Below are positions 46,720-56,635 of a stretch of DNA of 64,000 bases, piece after piece. The first letter of the stretch is position 1; the number at the start of each line of letters is the position of its first letter. The notes beneath the pieces were generated by a model. It searched no databases and was not told the origin of the DNA. It was given only the letters and a program-made list of their open reading frames with translations. Source of the stretch: Streptomyces violaceorubidus (GTDB taxonomy: Bacteria > Actinomycetota > Actinomycetes > Streptomycetales > Streptomycetaceae); the NCBI RefSeq assembly GCF_000717995.1, contig NZ_JODM01000002.1:534475-598474 (forward strand), written 5' to 3'. The translations under genes were made by a program, and so were the position numbers.

Positions 46720-47571
46720 CTACGCGAACAGCGTGCCCCGGGCCACCACGACGGCGGCTCCGGCCACTTGGACCGATTCGATCCGTTCCGGTGTCCCGGT
46801 CGCGCGAGCGCGCATCGTCGAGGAACGCCCCATCTCGACCCCCTGACGGATCTCGATCCACTCCCCGAACGGGACAAGTCCGTGCCGCGCCAAGTGTACC
46901 GCCACCGCCCCCGCGGCCGAGCCGGTGGCGGCGTCCTCGACCACCCCGTAGGCGGGCGAGAACATGCGCAGCCGCCAGTGCGTTCCGGAGCCCGCGAAGC
47001 AGTTGGCGGCCATGTCGGGCAGCCTCGCGAGGAGGCGCTGGTCCGGCTCCAGCGAGGAGAGGGCCGGCACGCCGTCCAGACCGACGAACACGTGCCGGGG
47101 CCCGTTGTCGTACACCTCGACGGGCAGGGTGCTGCCGGTGTCCACCAGGTCGAGGGCGGTGAGGAGTTCGGCCGCCCGGTCGTAGGGTTCCCAGACCGGG
47201 AGGGGCTGCCGCATCTCGGCGCCGACGGTGCGGCCGTCGGCGTCCCGCTCCAGTTCGAAGGACACGGTGCCCTTGGCGGTCTCCATCCGCAGCTCCTTCG
47301 CCTCGTGCGACGCGCCGAGCACCACGGCCGTGCCGAGGGTCGGGTGCCCGGCGAAGGGCAGCTCGTTGACGGGGGTGAAGATGCGGACCCGGATGTCGCC
47401 GTCGTGCTCCGGGGGGAGCACGAAGACGGTCTCCGACAGGTGCAGTTCCCGCGCGATCTGCTGCATGCGCCCGGCACTGAGGCCGGAGGCGTCCGGGAAG
47501 ACCGCGGTGGGGTTGCCTTCCAGCGGCACGTCGGTGAAGACGTCGGCCACCACGTACTCGTACGTACCCAT
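46720..47571 (-). CDS. phzF: Phenazine biosynthesis isomerase PhzF
   Basis: 283 residues, two-fold pseudo-symmetric PhzF/DapF fold. It isomerises trans-2,3-dihydro-3-hydroxyanthranilate (DHHA) to the ketone that condenses to the phenazine core. Catalytic-type residues: Glu47 in LSETVFVLP, His76 in [11 protein letters not shown] and Asp in [20 protein letters not shown]. Last gene of the phz operon, 15 bp after the asparaginase-like gene. Confidence 0.93.
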   Translation of the reverse strand: MGTYEYVVADVFTDVPLEGNPTAVFPDASGLSAGRMQQIARELHLSETVFVLPPEHDGDIRVRIFTPVNELPFAGHPTLGTAVVLGASHEAKELRMETAKGTVSFELERDADGRTVGAEMRQPLPVWEPYDRAAELLTALDLVDTGSTLPVEVYDNGPRHVFVGLDGVPALSSLEPDQRLLARLPDMAANCFAGSGTHWRLRMFSPAYGVVEDAATGSAAGAVAVHLARHGLVPFGEWIEIRQGVEMGRSSTMRARATGTPERIESVQVAGAAVVVARGTLFA

Positions 47572-47586
47572 GGGTTCCCGTCCGGT

Positions 47587-49263
47587 TCAGTGCGTGTCGA
47601 AGAGTGCCTGGTACTGGGCGACGGCCTTCTCGGTGGCCGCGCGTTCGTCCGGGGTGGGGGCGAACGGGTCCGCGGCCGGGGGCAGGGCGCCGAACCTGAG
47701 CAGCGCGGCCATGAGGAGCATGCGCGCCTTGGTGGCCGTCAGGTTGTTGCCCGAGACGAAGACCGGGTCGGTGCGGTACGCCATGCCCCCGGTGGTGCCG
47801 CGGCCGGTGCGGACCACCGGCAGGCCGGCGAAGACGGCGACGCTCAGCGCCGCGTTCTTCGTGGGGTCCGCCATCCCGAACGGTGACATGCCCTCGCACA
47901 CGAAGCCCGAGAGCGGGAAGCCGGCGAGGTTGGCGTCGATCCGGGCGAGGATCTCGACCTCCTCCTCGGCGACGGGCGGGTCGTCGGTCCCGGTGCCCGT
48001 CGCCGCGTACCGGCTGTACTTGGTGATCGAGACGTGCGGCATGGCGGAGGGCACGAGCCCGTCGGCGTCCTTGATCCGGACCTCGGCCGGGGTGACGCCG
48101 GCGTCCAGGCTCCCGGTGACGCCGACGACCGTCTCGGGAAGCACCGTGAGGCGCACCTCCGAGCGCTGGGTGTGCCGGCGGGCGGGGAGGTAGGTGAGCT
48201 GCGGAGGCCCGTAGCCCCCGAGGTCGGCGACGACTCCCCCGTGGCCTCCGGTGACCTCGTAACCGCCGGGCCGGGCGTCGACCTTGGTCACGTCCCGGGC
48301 CGAGTAGACGAGTTCGTCGACGATCACGCAGGCACCGACGCGGCTCTCGCCCCGTTCGTCCAGGGCGACGCCGGACGCGATGAACTTGACGCCGTCCACC
48401 ACGTTGCGGTCGCCGTCCGCGCTCAGTGACTGGTGGCGGCGCTGCGCGGCGTGTCCGACGAGCGGCACCCCGGTGTCGATCAGGAGGCCGAACCAGTAGA
48501 GGGTCTCGTCGACGGTCGGGCTGCCCTCCAACCACTGCACGCCGGTGAACTCCCCGGTGTCGAGCACGGCCTGGACCTGGTTGGTGGCCAGGGCCAGGTG
48601 CGCGAGGCCGGGCTCGCTCTGGAGGTGGTACGGGTAGTAGACGAAGAAGTCCCGCCCGAGCCGCTCGGACCCGGCACCCGTCGTGTACCCGCCGGAGGGA
48701 GCCGCGCGGAAGAACGCGAAGTCGGCGACGGAGCCCAGTTCGACGGGGGTGCCGTGGTCGGCGAGGCCGAACCGCTCGATCTCCTCGTAGAGGCGACGGG
48801 CGTCCGGGTAGAAGGTCTGGCGGGCCTCGGCCGGGGCCGCGTACGGCGCGGCCGAGGTCTCCTCCCAGGCCGAACCGTCCGCCTGTCTCCCCATGTAGGG
48901 CAGGGGGTAGAGGCCGTCGGCGGGGTCGAGTTCGACGACGTACACCGGCTTGGCGCCCTCGGACGGCCGTACGGTGTGGAAGGCGCCGTCCTCGTCGAGC
49001 CAGCCGTCGGGCGGGGCGTACAGGCCGGCGGCGTCCTCTTCGAGCGGGTGCGCGCTGAACGCCTCGACGTACAACGTCACCGGGGCCGCCAGCCGTTGGG
49101 GCCGCAGGACGTCTGACCGGCCGGGCCTCAGCGGCAGGCCGTGGCGTGCGCGCGCCTTGTTCGAGGTGATGAGGTCCGGGGTGTTCAGGATCGTCGCCGT
49201 CGGTCCGGCGAAGACCGCGATCCGCGGTCTCGGTGCGCCGGCCGGGAGCAGCTCGCCCCTCAC
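47587..49263 (-). CDS. Asparaginase/glutaminase-like protein, 558 residues, in the phenazine operon
   Basis: The N-terminus ([27 protein letters not shown]) and the C-terminal section ([59 protein letters not shown]) match an atypical asparaginase-like family. About 300 residues separate them, more than in normal 330-residue asparaginases. The canonical TGGTIA nucleophile loop reads GPTATI. GTG 49263 overlaps the DUF488 stop (GTGA). It is not a standard phenazine gene. Possibly hydrolyses an amide intermediate or supplies ammonia or glutamate, or has lost catalysis; I cannot decide. No signal peptide. Confidence 0.6.
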   Translation of the reverse strand: MRGELLPAGAPRPRIAVFAGPTATILNTPDLITSNKARARHGLPLRPGRSDVLRPQRLAAPVTLYVEAFSAHPLEEDAAGLYAPPDGWLDEDGAFHTVRPSEGAKPVYVVELDPADGLYPLPYMGRQADGSAWEETSAAPYAAPAEARQTFYPDARRLYEEIERFGLADHGTPVELGSVADFAFFRAAPSGGYTTGAGSERLGRDFFVYYPYHLQSEPGLAHLALATNQVQAVLDTGEFTGVQWLEGSPTVDETLYWFGLLIDTGVPLVGHAAQRRHQSLSADGDRNVVDGVKFIASGVALDERGESRVGACVIVDELVYSARDVTKVDARPGGYEVTGGHGGVVADLGGYGPPQLTYLPARRHTQRSEVRLTVLPETVVGVTGSLDAGVTPAEVRIKDADGLVPSAMPHVSITKYSRYAATGTGTDDPPVAEEEVEILARIDANLAGFPLSGFVCEGMSPFGMADPTKNAALSVAVFAGLPVVRTGRGTTGGMAYRTDPVFVSGNNLTATKARMLLMAALLRFGALPPAADPFAPTPDERAATEKAVAQYQALFDTH

Positions 49264-49745
49264 ATCGGCCTCAGGTGTTCGACGGTGACGCCGTAGTCCT
49301 CGACGAGCCGCCGGGCGACCAGCGACCGGTGGCAGGCCTCGGGGTCGCGCTCGACGCAGAAGAGCGCCGCCCTCCCGCTGTTCGGCAGGGCCGCCACGAC
49401 CGAGTCGAGGTCGGCCGCCTCGAGTATCTCGGCGGTGTAGCGCCGGGTGTACTCGGCGGCGAGCTCCCGGCGTGAGCGTTTGCCGACCCCTTGGCGGTCG
49501 TCCTCCGCGTACTGGAGTTGCCGCAGCTCGGTCGTCGGGGCGAGCTCCCGGCGGTGCGCGTAGGCGATGCGGGCCTCGGCGAGGGTGGCCTGGAGCCGCC
49601 GGGAGTTCGCCCAGGCGTATTCGGGGCCGCGGACCCCGCGGCGCTGCCGTACGTCGAGCAGCAGGCGCACCTCGGCCTGCCGCAGTCGTTCGAGGTAGGA
49701 CTCGGCGTCGAAGCCGTAGACGCCGATCGTTGCCAACTTGAGCAC
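49260..49745 (-). CDS. DUF488 family protein
   Basis: 161 residues. [34 protein letters not shown] opens the domain. The conserved [29 protein letters not shown] closes it, with the Cys and CHR motif intact. Biochemical role unknown in the family. GTG 49745 has AGGAG. It is translationally coupled to the asparaginase-like gene and separated by 73 bp from the methyltransferase, so it belongs to the phz transcription unit by position. Confidence 0.85.
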   Translation of the reverse strand: MLKLATIGVYGFDAESYLERLRQAEVRLLLDVRQRRGVRGPEYAWANSRRLQATLAEARIAYAHRRELAPTTELRQLQYAEDDRQGVGKRSRRELAAEYTRRYTAEILEAADLDSVVAALPNSGRAALFCVERDPEACHRSLVARRLVEDYGVTVEHLRPM

Positions 49746-49818
49746 GGGTCTTCTCCTGTTCGCGCTGCCGCTTGTACTCCGCTCGCATCCGGCGGCGACC
49801 GGGCCGTGCCGGGTGCCG

Positions 49819-50829
49819 CTACGGTGTGCGCGCCGCGACGATCAGGGCGGTCGTCTCCATCGGCAGTTCCGCGGTGCTCTCGACGGACAGGCCCGCCCGT
49901 TCCAGCAGCCGCGCGATCCGGTCGAGGGTGCGGTGCTCGCCGCCCGTGGTCACCAGCAGGTGCAGGTCCCACAGCGCGGGAAGCACGGTGGAGTCCTCGT
50001 CCGCGACGAAGCGGTCGAGTACCAGCAGCCGGGACGAGGGACCCGCCATGGCGCGGCGGCAGTGCTCGAAGACACCGACGACGTCCTCGTCGTCGTGGCC
50101 GGCCAGCACCCGGCACAGGATGTAGACGTCCCCGCCCTCCGGGACGCCCTCGAACATGTCGCCGCCGACCACCTCGGCGCGGTCCGGCCCGACGGCGGCG
50201 GTCAGGTGCTCGCGGGCCTTGGGCGTCATGTGGTCGCGGTCGAGGAGGGTGCCCGTGGCGTCCGGCGCGGCGGCGAGGATCGTGGCGAGCAGGTTCCCCC
50301 CGCCGCCGCCGACGTCCACGACCTTCTTCCCCGCGAAGTCGAAGACCTCGGGTACCTGGTGGAAGAACATGCTCGCGGCGTTCATGGTGAGCTGGAACCG
50401 CCGGGCAAGGGCCGGGTGATCGCCCAGATAGTCGTAGAACGGCCGGCCGTAGGCGACTTCGAAGCCGGAGCTCTCGGTGCTGATGGCGTGGTGGGCGTGG
50501 TCCCAGGCGGAGTAGAACTCCTCGCCGTACAGCAGGCACATGTCGCGCAGCGACCGGGGGCCGTCGAGCAGCGCCGCGCTCACCCGGGTGCCGCGGTAGC
50601 CCGCCGAGTCGCTGCCCTCGAAGACGCCCAGGGCCACGAGCAGGCGCATCAGGCGGTGCACGCCCTGCTCGCTCGCGCCGCTGGCCTTGGCGAGTTCGGC
50701 GTCGTGGGCGCAGCCGGCCGCGACGTGGTCGGGCAGCCCGAGTCTGACCGCGGTGTAGAGCGCCTGCGCCCGCCACCCACCGGTGATGATGTCGACCACG
50801 TCCCGGGTGGCCTGCACGTCGGCTGTCAT
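49819..50829 (-). CDS. SAM-dependent methyltransferase, PhzM-like
   Basis: 336 residues. N-terminal dimerisation domain (about 1-100). SAM motif I is KVVDVGGGGGNLLATILAAAPDATGTLLDRDHM. VYILCRVLAGHDDEDVVGVFEHCRRAM is the post-I region of O-methyltransferase family 2. PhzM, which N-methylates phenazine-1-carboxylate in Pseudomonas, belongs to the same fold family and is the same length. The His acting as base in O-methyltransferases is replaced by HDDED context, so N- versus O-methylation is open. GAGAGG precedes ATG 50829. Confidence 0.82.
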   Translation of the reverse strand: MTADVQATRDVVDIITGGWRAQALYTAVRLGLPDHVAAGCAHDAELAKASGASEQGVHRLMRLLVALGVFEGSDSAGYRGTRVSAALLDGPRSLRDMCLLYGEEFYSAWDHAHHAISTESSGFEVAYGRPFYDYLGDHPALARRFQLTMNAASMFFHQVPEVFDFAGKKVVDVGGGGGNLLATILAAAPDATGTLLDRDHMTPKAREHLTAAVGPDRAEVVGGDMFEGVPEGGDVYILCRVLAGHDDEDVVGVFEHCRRAMAGPSSRLLVLDRFVADEDSTVLPALWDLHLLVTTGGEHRTLDRIARLLERAGLSVESTAELPMETTALIVAARTP

Positions 50830-50860
50830 CGAGACCTCTCCCTCACGGTCCGCCGGCCGG

Positions 50861-51268
50861 TCACGACGGCTGCCTGATGTTGCACATCCAGGTGATCTGG
50901 AACCTGTCCACGAGCGTGCCCGCCTCGTCGCCCCAGATCTGCTTCGCGAGGGGCATGGCCACCGTGCCGCCCGCGGACAGCTTCTCGAAGTACTCCCGCA
51001 GGCGGGCGTCGTCTCCGCCGAGGTAGAGGGCCACGTTGGTGCCCGGGTCGAAGGGGACCCGTTCCGGGACGTCCCACGCCATCACCGTGAAACCGGCCTC
51101 GGTGCTGAGCGTCGCGTGCATGATCTTGTCGGGGTCGGGCATCTCGGCCGACCCGAAGTCTCCGTAGGTGCCCAGTTCCAGCGTGCCGCCGAGGACCTCC
51201 TGGTAGAACTCCATGGCCTGACGGGCGTTGCCGTCGAAGGCGAGGTAGGGGTTGAGCTGGGATGCCAT
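50861..51268 (-). CDS. VOC-family protein (PhnB-like)
   Basis: 135 residues: LNPYLAFDGNARQAMEFYQEVLGGTLEL, then PDKIMHATLSTEAGFTVMAWDVPE and GGTVAMPLAKQIWGDEAGTLVDRFQITWMCNI. This is the 3-demethylubiquinone/PhnB subgroup of glyoxalase-fold proteins. Inside the phz operon it could be a phenazine-binding resistance protein or a small oxygenase. The gap to the methyltransferase is 31 bp. Confidence 0.8.
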   Translation of the reverse strand: MASQLNPYLAFDGNARQAMEFYQEVLGGTLELGTYGDFGSAEMPDPDKIMHATLSTEAGFTVMAWDVPERVPFDPGTNVALYLGGDDARLREYFEKLSAGGTVAMPLAKQIWGDEAGTLVDRFQITWMCNIRQPS

Positions 51269-51321
51269 CTGTCGCTGCCCTTGCTGTGTGTGCGGACGAC
51301 GTGGACGCGCGAACGCGTTCC

Positions 51322-51813
51322 CTAGGTGGGGATTCCGCCGCGGTTGATCTTCGGGACCTCGATGCCCAGCGCGCGCAGTTGCTGGAACGGGTTCATGAAC
51401 TCGCGTTGCCGCTTGATCCTTCCGTCCTCGAGTTCGAAGGCGTGGATGAAGTGGTTCCTGTAGTGGCCGGGCGGGTAGTCCGGGTAGAGGATCTGCCCTT
51501 CGCCGTCGCACTCGACCCAGAACCTGCCGGGGTCCTGCGTGTCGAAGATCTCGACGTTCTTCCACTCCCAGTCGGGGAACATGCGCAGCGACCACTCGCC
51601 GTGGGCCTTGAGCTTCACGTGCCCCTGGGAGACGACCGGTTCACCGGTGTCGCTGGTGTACAGGCCGGCGCTGCCGTCCTCGGTGAAGAGCAGGTAGCGC
51701 GTCAGCCGGTTCTCGCCCTTGCGGGTCATGTAGTCCGCGACGACGGCCCGGTGCCGGGCGCGCGGGTCGAGGCCGGCGTCGGTCCCCTCCGGCATGGCGT
51801 TGTCCGTTCCCAT
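51322..51813 (-). CDS. phzB: Phenazine biosynthesis protein PhzA/B
   Basis: 163 residues, NTF2-like fold. DPRARHRAVVADYMTRKGENRLTRYLLFTEDGSAGLYT at the start and HFIHAFELEDGRIKRQREFMNPFQQLRALGIEVPKI at the end are diagnostic. It catalyses condensation of two PhzF products into the tricyclic scaffold. Actinomycete clusters normally have one copy, as here. RBS GGGAGACGAG before ATG 51813. Confidence 0.95.
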   Translation of the reverse strand: MGTDNAMPEGTDAGLDPRARHRAVVADYMTRKGENRLTRYLLFTEDGSAGLYTSDTGEPVVSQGHVKLKAHGEWSLRMFPDWEWKNVEIFDTQDPGRFWVECDGEGQILYPDYPPGHYRNHFIHAFELEDGRIKRQREFMNPFQQLRALGIEVPKINRGGIPT

Positions 51814-51863
51814 CTCGTCTCCCTCGATCCGTGGTTGGGGTGCGGGCCGTCCGGCATCCGCTC

Positions 51864-53720
51864 TCAGAGCCGGAGCTCGGGCCGGTAGATGTCCAGCCAG
51901 GTACTCAGGTCGAGCACGCGCTCCATGCCGTTGCGGACGTCGATCGGCATGGTGGCGGAGTCCTGGCGCGTGATGTTCTCCAGCCAGCCGCGGTCGACCA
52001 GGTCGAAGACCGGGTCGTCGGTGGTGAGGAGCTCCTTGGACTGCTGGAGCAGCGCGCCGGTGTAGTGCGGGTCCAGCGTGGCCGGGTAGGGGGCCTTCAC
52101 CCGCTCCAGCACCGACTTCGGCAGCAGGTCGGCGGTCGCGGCGCGCAGCAGGCTCTTCTCCCGGCCGTCGAAGCTCTTCAGCGACCACGGGGTGTTGTAG
52201 ACGTACTCGACGAGCCGGTGGTCGCAGAAGGGGACCCGGACCTCCAGGCCGACGGCCATGCTGATGCGGTCCTTGCGCTCCAGGAGCATCCGCACGAAGC
52301 GCGTCAGATGCAGGTGGCACAGCTCCCGCATGCGCGCCTCGTGGTCGCTCTCGCCCTCGGCCCGCTCCACTTCGCCGAGCGCTTCGGCGTACCGGTCCTT
52401 GATGTAGGCGGGCAGGTCGAGGGCGGCGGTGATGTCGGCGTTGAACCGGTCCGACACCTGGGCCCGTGCGCCGCTGACGAACACGGCCATCCAGGGGAAG
52501 GTCTGGGCGGCCTGGACCTCCGGCAGGTGGAACCACCGGTACCCGCCGAAGACCTCGTCGGCGGACTCGCCGGACAGGGCGACCGTCGACTGCTGCCGGA
52601 TCGCCTTGAAGAGCAGGTACAGCGAGGTGTCCATGTCGCCGAGGCTGAGCGGGCTGTCCCGGGCGGTGATGACGGCCCGGCGCACGTCCGGGTCGGCGAT
52701 CGAGGCGTGGTCGAGCACGATCGCCTCGTGCTGCGAGCCGACGTGCGCGGCCACCTCGCGGGCGTACGGGGCGTCCGTGGTGCCCCGCAGTTCGTCGGCG
52801 ACGAAGTCGTCCTCCCGGCCGACGAAGTCCACCGCGAAGCTGCGGACCTTCTCCCCGGCCTCGCCGTGTTCGCCGGGCCGGCCCAGCTTGGCGGCGGCCA
52901 GCGCGGTGATGACGCTGGAGTCGAGGCCGCCGGAGAGGAGGGTGCAGCGGGGGACGTCGGAGACCAGCTGGCGGCTGACGATGTCCTCCAGCAGTTCCCG
53001 CACGGTGGCGACGGTGGTCTCCCGGTCGTCGGTGTGCGGGCGGGTGGGCAGCGTCCAGTAGCGGTGCTCGCGCAGGCCCGAGCGGTCGACGGTGACCAGG
53101 CCGCCGGGGACCACCTCGTTCATCCCGCACCACACGGAGCTGCCGGGTGTCTGGGTGAAGCTGACCAGCTCCCGCAGTCCGGCCAGGTCGACGGCGCGGT
53201 CGGCGAGCGGATTGGCGAGGATGGCCTTCGGCTCGGAGCCGAACAGCACGCCGTCGTCGGTGGCGTAGTAGTAGAGCGGCTTGACGCCCATCCGGTCGCG
53301 GATCAGGACCAGCTTCTCGACCCGGGAGTCCCAGACCGCGAAGGCGAACATGCCGTTGAGCCGTTCGGCGACGGCCTCGCCCCACTCCACGTAGCCGTGG
53401 AGCACGACCTCGGTGTCACTGCGGGTCTCGAAGCGGTGGCCCCGGCGCAGCAGTTCGCTCCTGAGCTCGGTGTAGTTGTAGACCTCACCGCTGTAGGTGA
53501 TCACCACCGGCCCGTCGTCGGTGGGCAGCACCATCGGCTGGGTCCCGCCCTCGATGTCGATGACCGCCAGCCTGCGATGGCCGAGCGCCGCCCGCCGGTC
53601 GAGCCAGACACCGCCGGCGTCCGGGCCCCGGCAGTCCATGGTCCGGGTCATCGCGTCCAGTCGCTCGCGCTGCTGCGTCAGATCCCGGTCGAACGAGACC
53701 CAGCCCGTGATTCCACACAT
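51864..53720 (-). CDS. Asparagine synthetase-type amidotransferase, PhzH-like
   Basis: 618 residues. The Ntn glutaminase domain begins with the catalytic Cys2 (MCGITGWVSFD). The ATP-pyrophosphatase synthetase domain has TLLSGGLDSSVITALAAAKLG and a conserved YRWFHLPEV loop. Pseudomonas PhzH has the same layout and length and turns phenazine-1-carboxylate into the carboxamide. In this operon that is the most economical role; a generic AsnB is the alternative. Gap to phzB 50 bp. Confidence 0.85.
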   Translation of the reverse strand: MCGITGWVSFDRDLTQQRERLDAMTRTMDCRGPDAGGVWLDRRAALGHRRLAVIDIEGGTQPMVLPTDDGPVVITYSGEVYNYTELRSELLRRGHRFETRSDTEVVLHGYVEWGEAVAERLNGMFAFAVWDSRVEKLVLIRDRMGVKPLYYYATDDGVLFGSEPKAILANPLADRAVDLAGLRELVSFTQTPGSSVWCGMNEVVPGGLVTVDRSGLREHRYWTLPTRPHTDDRETTVATVRELLEDIVSRQLVSDVPRCTLLSGGLDSSVITALAAAKLGRPGEHGEAGEKVRSFAVDFVGREDDFVADELRGTTDAPYAREVAAHVGSQHEAIVLDHASIADPDVRRAVITARDSPLSLGDMDTSLYLLFKAIRQQSTVALSGESADEVFGGYRWFHLPEVQAAQTFPWMAVFVSGARAQVSDRFNADITAALDLPAYIKDRYAEALGEVERAEGESDHEARMRELCHLHLTRFVRMLLERKDRISMAVGLEVRVPFCDHRLVEYVYNTPWSLKSFDGREKSLLRAATADLLPKSVLERVKAPYPATLDPHYTGALLQQSKELLTTDDPVFDLVDRGWLENITRQDSATMPIDVRNGMERVLDLSTWLDIYRPELRL

Positions 53721-53763
53721 CGACTTGCCCTTCTTCCTTTCGAGTCCTCGGTCCTTGAGCGGG

Positions 53764-54384
53764 TCAGGGTTGGAGCCGGCTGGTGAGCCAGCCGGTGCCC
53801 TCGCGCTCGTAACGCAGCCTCCGGTGCAGCCGGTCCTCGGGTTCCAACTGCCAGAACTCGACCGACGCCGGCTCCAGCAGGTAGCCGATCCAGCGCTCCG
53901 GGCGGGGCAGCGCCGAGCCGTCCCGGCCCAGTCCCCGGGCCTGTTGGCGCAGTGCCTCCTCGTCGAGCAGCGGCGCGCTCTGGTGGGCCGCCACGGACAT
54001 CGGGTGGGTGTCGACGGGCCGGGCCTGCCAGAGGGCGTCGGACTCCTCGGCGGGCAGGGGCCGGGTCGGGCCGCTCACGCTCACCTGGCGTGCGGCCTCG
54101 CGCCAGTAGAAGAGCCCCGACGCCCAAGGGGTGTCGGCCAGTTCACGCCCCTTGCGGCTGTCGGAGTGGCTGGCGAAGACCAGGCCCGTCTCACGCACGT
54201 GCAGGACCTGGACGATCCGGGTGGAGGCCCGGCCCCGGGTGTCGGCGGTGGCCAGTGCCAGCGCGCCCGGCTGGAGGACGGCGTCCGCGACCGCGCGGTC
54301 GAACCAGGTCCGCAGCAGCGCCATGGGGTCCGCGGGCGGCGCGGCGAACTCGTCGGCGGTCGTGGAGGGCTGTGACGCGCTCAC
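53764..54384 (-). CDS. phzG: FMN-dependent oxidase PhzG
   Basis: 206 residues, pyridoxamine-phosphate-oxidase fold: ALALATADTRGRASTRIVQVLHVRETGLVFASHSDSRKGRELA, then FYWREAARQVSVSGPTRPLP and YEREGTGWLTSRLQP. It oxidises the hexahydro- and tetrahydrophenazine intermediates. GTG 54384 overlaps the stop of the preceding small gene (GTGA). Confidence 0.93.
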   Translation of the reverse strand: MSASQPSTTADEFAAPPADPMALLRTWFDRAVADAVLQPGALALATADTRGRASTRIVQVLHVRETGLVFASHSDSRKGRELADTPWASGLFYWREAARQVSVSGPTRPLPAEESDALWQARPVDTHPMSVAAHQSAPLLDEEALRQQARGLGRDGSALPRPERWIGYLLEPASVEFWQLEPEDRLHRRLRYEREGTGWLTSRLQP

Positions 54385-54728
54385 GACGGATTCCCGATCC
54401 CTTCGAAGGCCAGGCCGCGTTCGGCGGGGCCGCCGGAGCCGGCCCCTTCGACGAGGGCCTCGACGTCGGACAGCATCCGGACGGTGGGCGGGTAGCCGAT
54501 GAGTTCGGTGGCCCGGTTCGGGGGCATCGGCGCCGTCAGGTCGGCTCCGGAGTCCCACAGCATCACGGCGCCCCAGCGGTTGGTCTCGCGGTCGGAGATC
54601 CAGAACTTCAACCGCATGCCGTGGACCTCCTTCCACGGCTCGACGCCCTCGTCGCGCAGGTAGACGCGCAGGGAGTCGATGGTCTGGCCGGACCCGGTGA
54701 GGTCCCACCAGGAGAGGGTGGCTTTCAT
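54381..54728 (-). CDS. Small protein of unknown function between phzE and phzG
   Basis: 115 residues. It opens [61 protein letters not shown] and contains NRATELIGYPPTVRMLSDVEALVEG. Length and alternating pattern suggest a dimeric alpha+beta barrel, as in YdhR-type proteins. It overlaps both neighbours by four bases (ATGA and GTGA), so it is made in step with PhzE and PhzG. Not one of the core phz genes. Function unknown. Confidence 0.75.
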   Translation of the reverse strand: MKATLSWWDLTGSGQTIDSLRVYLRDEGVEPWKEVHGMRLKFWISDRETNRWGAVMLWDSGADLTAPMPPNRATELIGYPPTVRMLSDVEALVEGAGSGGPAERGLAFEGIGNPS

Positions 54729-56635
54729 GCGTTCAATACCTCCGCGGTCTCCATCAGCGGTGCGAGCAGCTCGGCCAGGACCCGTTCGCTGTCCCGGGTG
54801 AGTACGGATTCGAGGTGGAACTGCACCGAGCCGAAGTGCGGGCCGCGCAGGGCGTGTACCTCGCCCGTGCCGGCGTCGAGGCAGACCGTCACCTCGCCGA
54901 TGCCCGGGCACTCCAGCCGCTCGGCCCGGGCGCGGGCCGAGAAGGAGTTGTAGAAGCCCACCCGTTCGCGCGAGCCGAACAGGTCGATCTCGCGCTGGGT
55001 GCCCTGGTTCGGGACGTCCCGGCGCCGCAGTTCGAGTCCGAGGCGGCGGCTGAGCAGCTGATGGCTCAGGCACACGGCCAGGAAGGGGACGCGTCGAACG
55101 AGCAACTCCTCGATGGCGGCGGTGAGCCGGGCCATCCTCGGGTGGTCGCTCTCCCGCGGGTCGCCGGGTCCCGGGCCCATGACGACGAGGTCCCAGTCGT
55201 CGAAGCGGTGGGCCGCGTCGAAGCGGCTGAGTGTCACGGTCAGCCCGATGGAGCGCAGTTGGTGGGCGAGCATCACGCTGAAGGTGTCCTCGGCGTCGAC
55301 GACGAGCGCCCGGCGGCCGTCCAGCGCCGGGTGGGGCCGTGCGCGCTGCTCCGCCTCGCTGAGCCAGAAGTTCGCGATCGTCTCGTTGCGCCCCTCCAGG
55401 GCCTCCTGGATCAGCGGGTGGGCGTCGAGCCGCTCCTGCGCGCCGAGGGCCGCGAGGACCCCCGCCGCCTTGGTGTGCGTCTCGGCCACCTCGGCGTGCG
55501 GGTCGGAGTGCCGGACCAGGGTGGCACCCACCCCGACCCGCACGTGACCGGTGCCGTCGGTCTCCGAGGCCACGATGTCGGCGGTGCGTATGAGGATGGC
55601 CGAGTCCAGGGTGTGCGCGCCGGCGGCGTCGCGGCCGATCAGCGCGGCGACTCCCCCGTAGTACCCGCGGCCCTGGGGCTCGTAGCGGGCGATGACCCGG
55701 CACGCGTTCTCCAGCGGGCTGCCGGTCACGGTGGGGGCGAACATCGTCTCCCGCAGGATGTCGCGGGGGTCCAGGTCGCTGTTTCCCTCGATGGTGTACT
55801 CGGTGTGCGCGAGCCGGGACATCTCCCTCAGATACGGCCCCTTCACGCGGCCGCCGCCCCGGCAGACCCGGGCCATCATCTTGAGTTCCTCGTCGAGGAC
55901 CATGTACAGCTCGTCGGTCTCCTTGCCGTCGGTGAGGAACTCCATCACCTCCGACAGGACCGGTCCGGTGGCCGGGTAGCGGTAGGTACCGCTGATCGGC
56001 GTCATCGCGGCGACGCCGTCGCGCAGGCTGACGTGGCGTTCCGGGGTGGCCCCGACGAAGGTGCGCGCCCCGGTGTGCACGACGAACGTCCAGTAGGCGC
56101 CGCTCTCCCGGGCGAGCAGCCGGCGGAAGAGGCTCAGCGCGCTGCGCGTCGAGTAGCCGGTGATGCTGGTGACGTACGAGCGTCTGATGACGAAGTTCGA
56201 GCCCTCGCCGGTGCCGATCTCCCTGTCGAGGACCGCGCGGACGGTGTCCGCGTAGGCGTCGTCGTCGGTGTCGAAGCGTCCTTCGGTCAGGGTGAGGGGC
56301 TCGTCCGGAAGCGCCCTGAGCACCTCGGAGGCGCTGGTCAGCTGCTGGTGGGTCACCTCCATCGCGAGCAGCGGGGAGCCGTCCTCGGCGGTGGCGAAGC
56401 CGCGTTCGGTGATCTGCCGGTGGGGTACGAGGACCAGCGTCTCGTGCCGTGCCTCACCGGGCCGCCCGGACCTCTCGGCCGACGCGGACGGGATGTCGGC
56501 GAGCCGGGCCGGGGTGCGGATCCGGCCCAGCAGGATCTCCACGCTGTCCGGTCCCACGGTCTCGGGTCGGTGCAGCAGGGCGAAGGCACCCGGTTCGGGG
56601 CCCAGCAGGTGGTCGAGCAACCGTGGGTCGTTCAT
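54725..56635 (-). CDS. phzE: 2-amino-2-desoxyisochorismate synthase PhzE
   Basis: 636 residues. The N-terminal chorismate-utilising domain includes [45 protein letters not shown] and [10 protein letters not shown]. It is fused to a class I glutamine amidotransferase with cysteine in [16 protein letters not shown] (LSH instead of the usual LGH) and His/Glu in SVQFHLES. Converts chorismate to ADIC. ATG 56635 overlaps the phzD stop (ATGA). Confidence 0.95.
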   Translation of the reverse strand: MNDPRLLDHLLGPEPGAFALLHRPETVGPDSVEILLGRIRTPARLADIPSASAERSGRPGEARHETLVLVPHRQITERGFATAEDGSPLLAMEVTHQQLTSASEVLRALPDEPLTLTEGRFDTDDDAYADTVRAVLDREIGTGEGSNFVIRRSYVTSITGYSTRSALSLFRRLLARESGAYWTFVVHTGARTFVGATPERHVSLRDGVAAMTPISGTYRYPATGPVLSEVMEFLTDGKETDELYMVLDEELKMMARVCRGGGRVKGPYLREMSRLAHTEYTIEGNSDLDPRDILRETMFAPTVTGSPLENACRVIARYEPQGRGYYGGVAALIGRDAAGAHTLDSAILIRTADIVASETDGTGHVRVGVGATLVRHSDPHAEVAETHTKAAGVLAALGAQERLDAHPLIQEALEGRNETIANFWLSEAEQRARPHPALDGRRALVVDAEDTFSVMLAHQLRSIGLTVTLSRFDAAHRFDDWDLVVMGPGPGDPRESDHPRMARLTAAIEELLVRRVPFLAVCLSHQLLSRRLGLELRRRDVPNQGTQREIDLFGSRERVGFYNSFSARARAERLECPGIGEVTVCLDAGTGEVHALRGPHFGSVQFHLESVLTRDSERVLAELLAPLMETAEVLNA

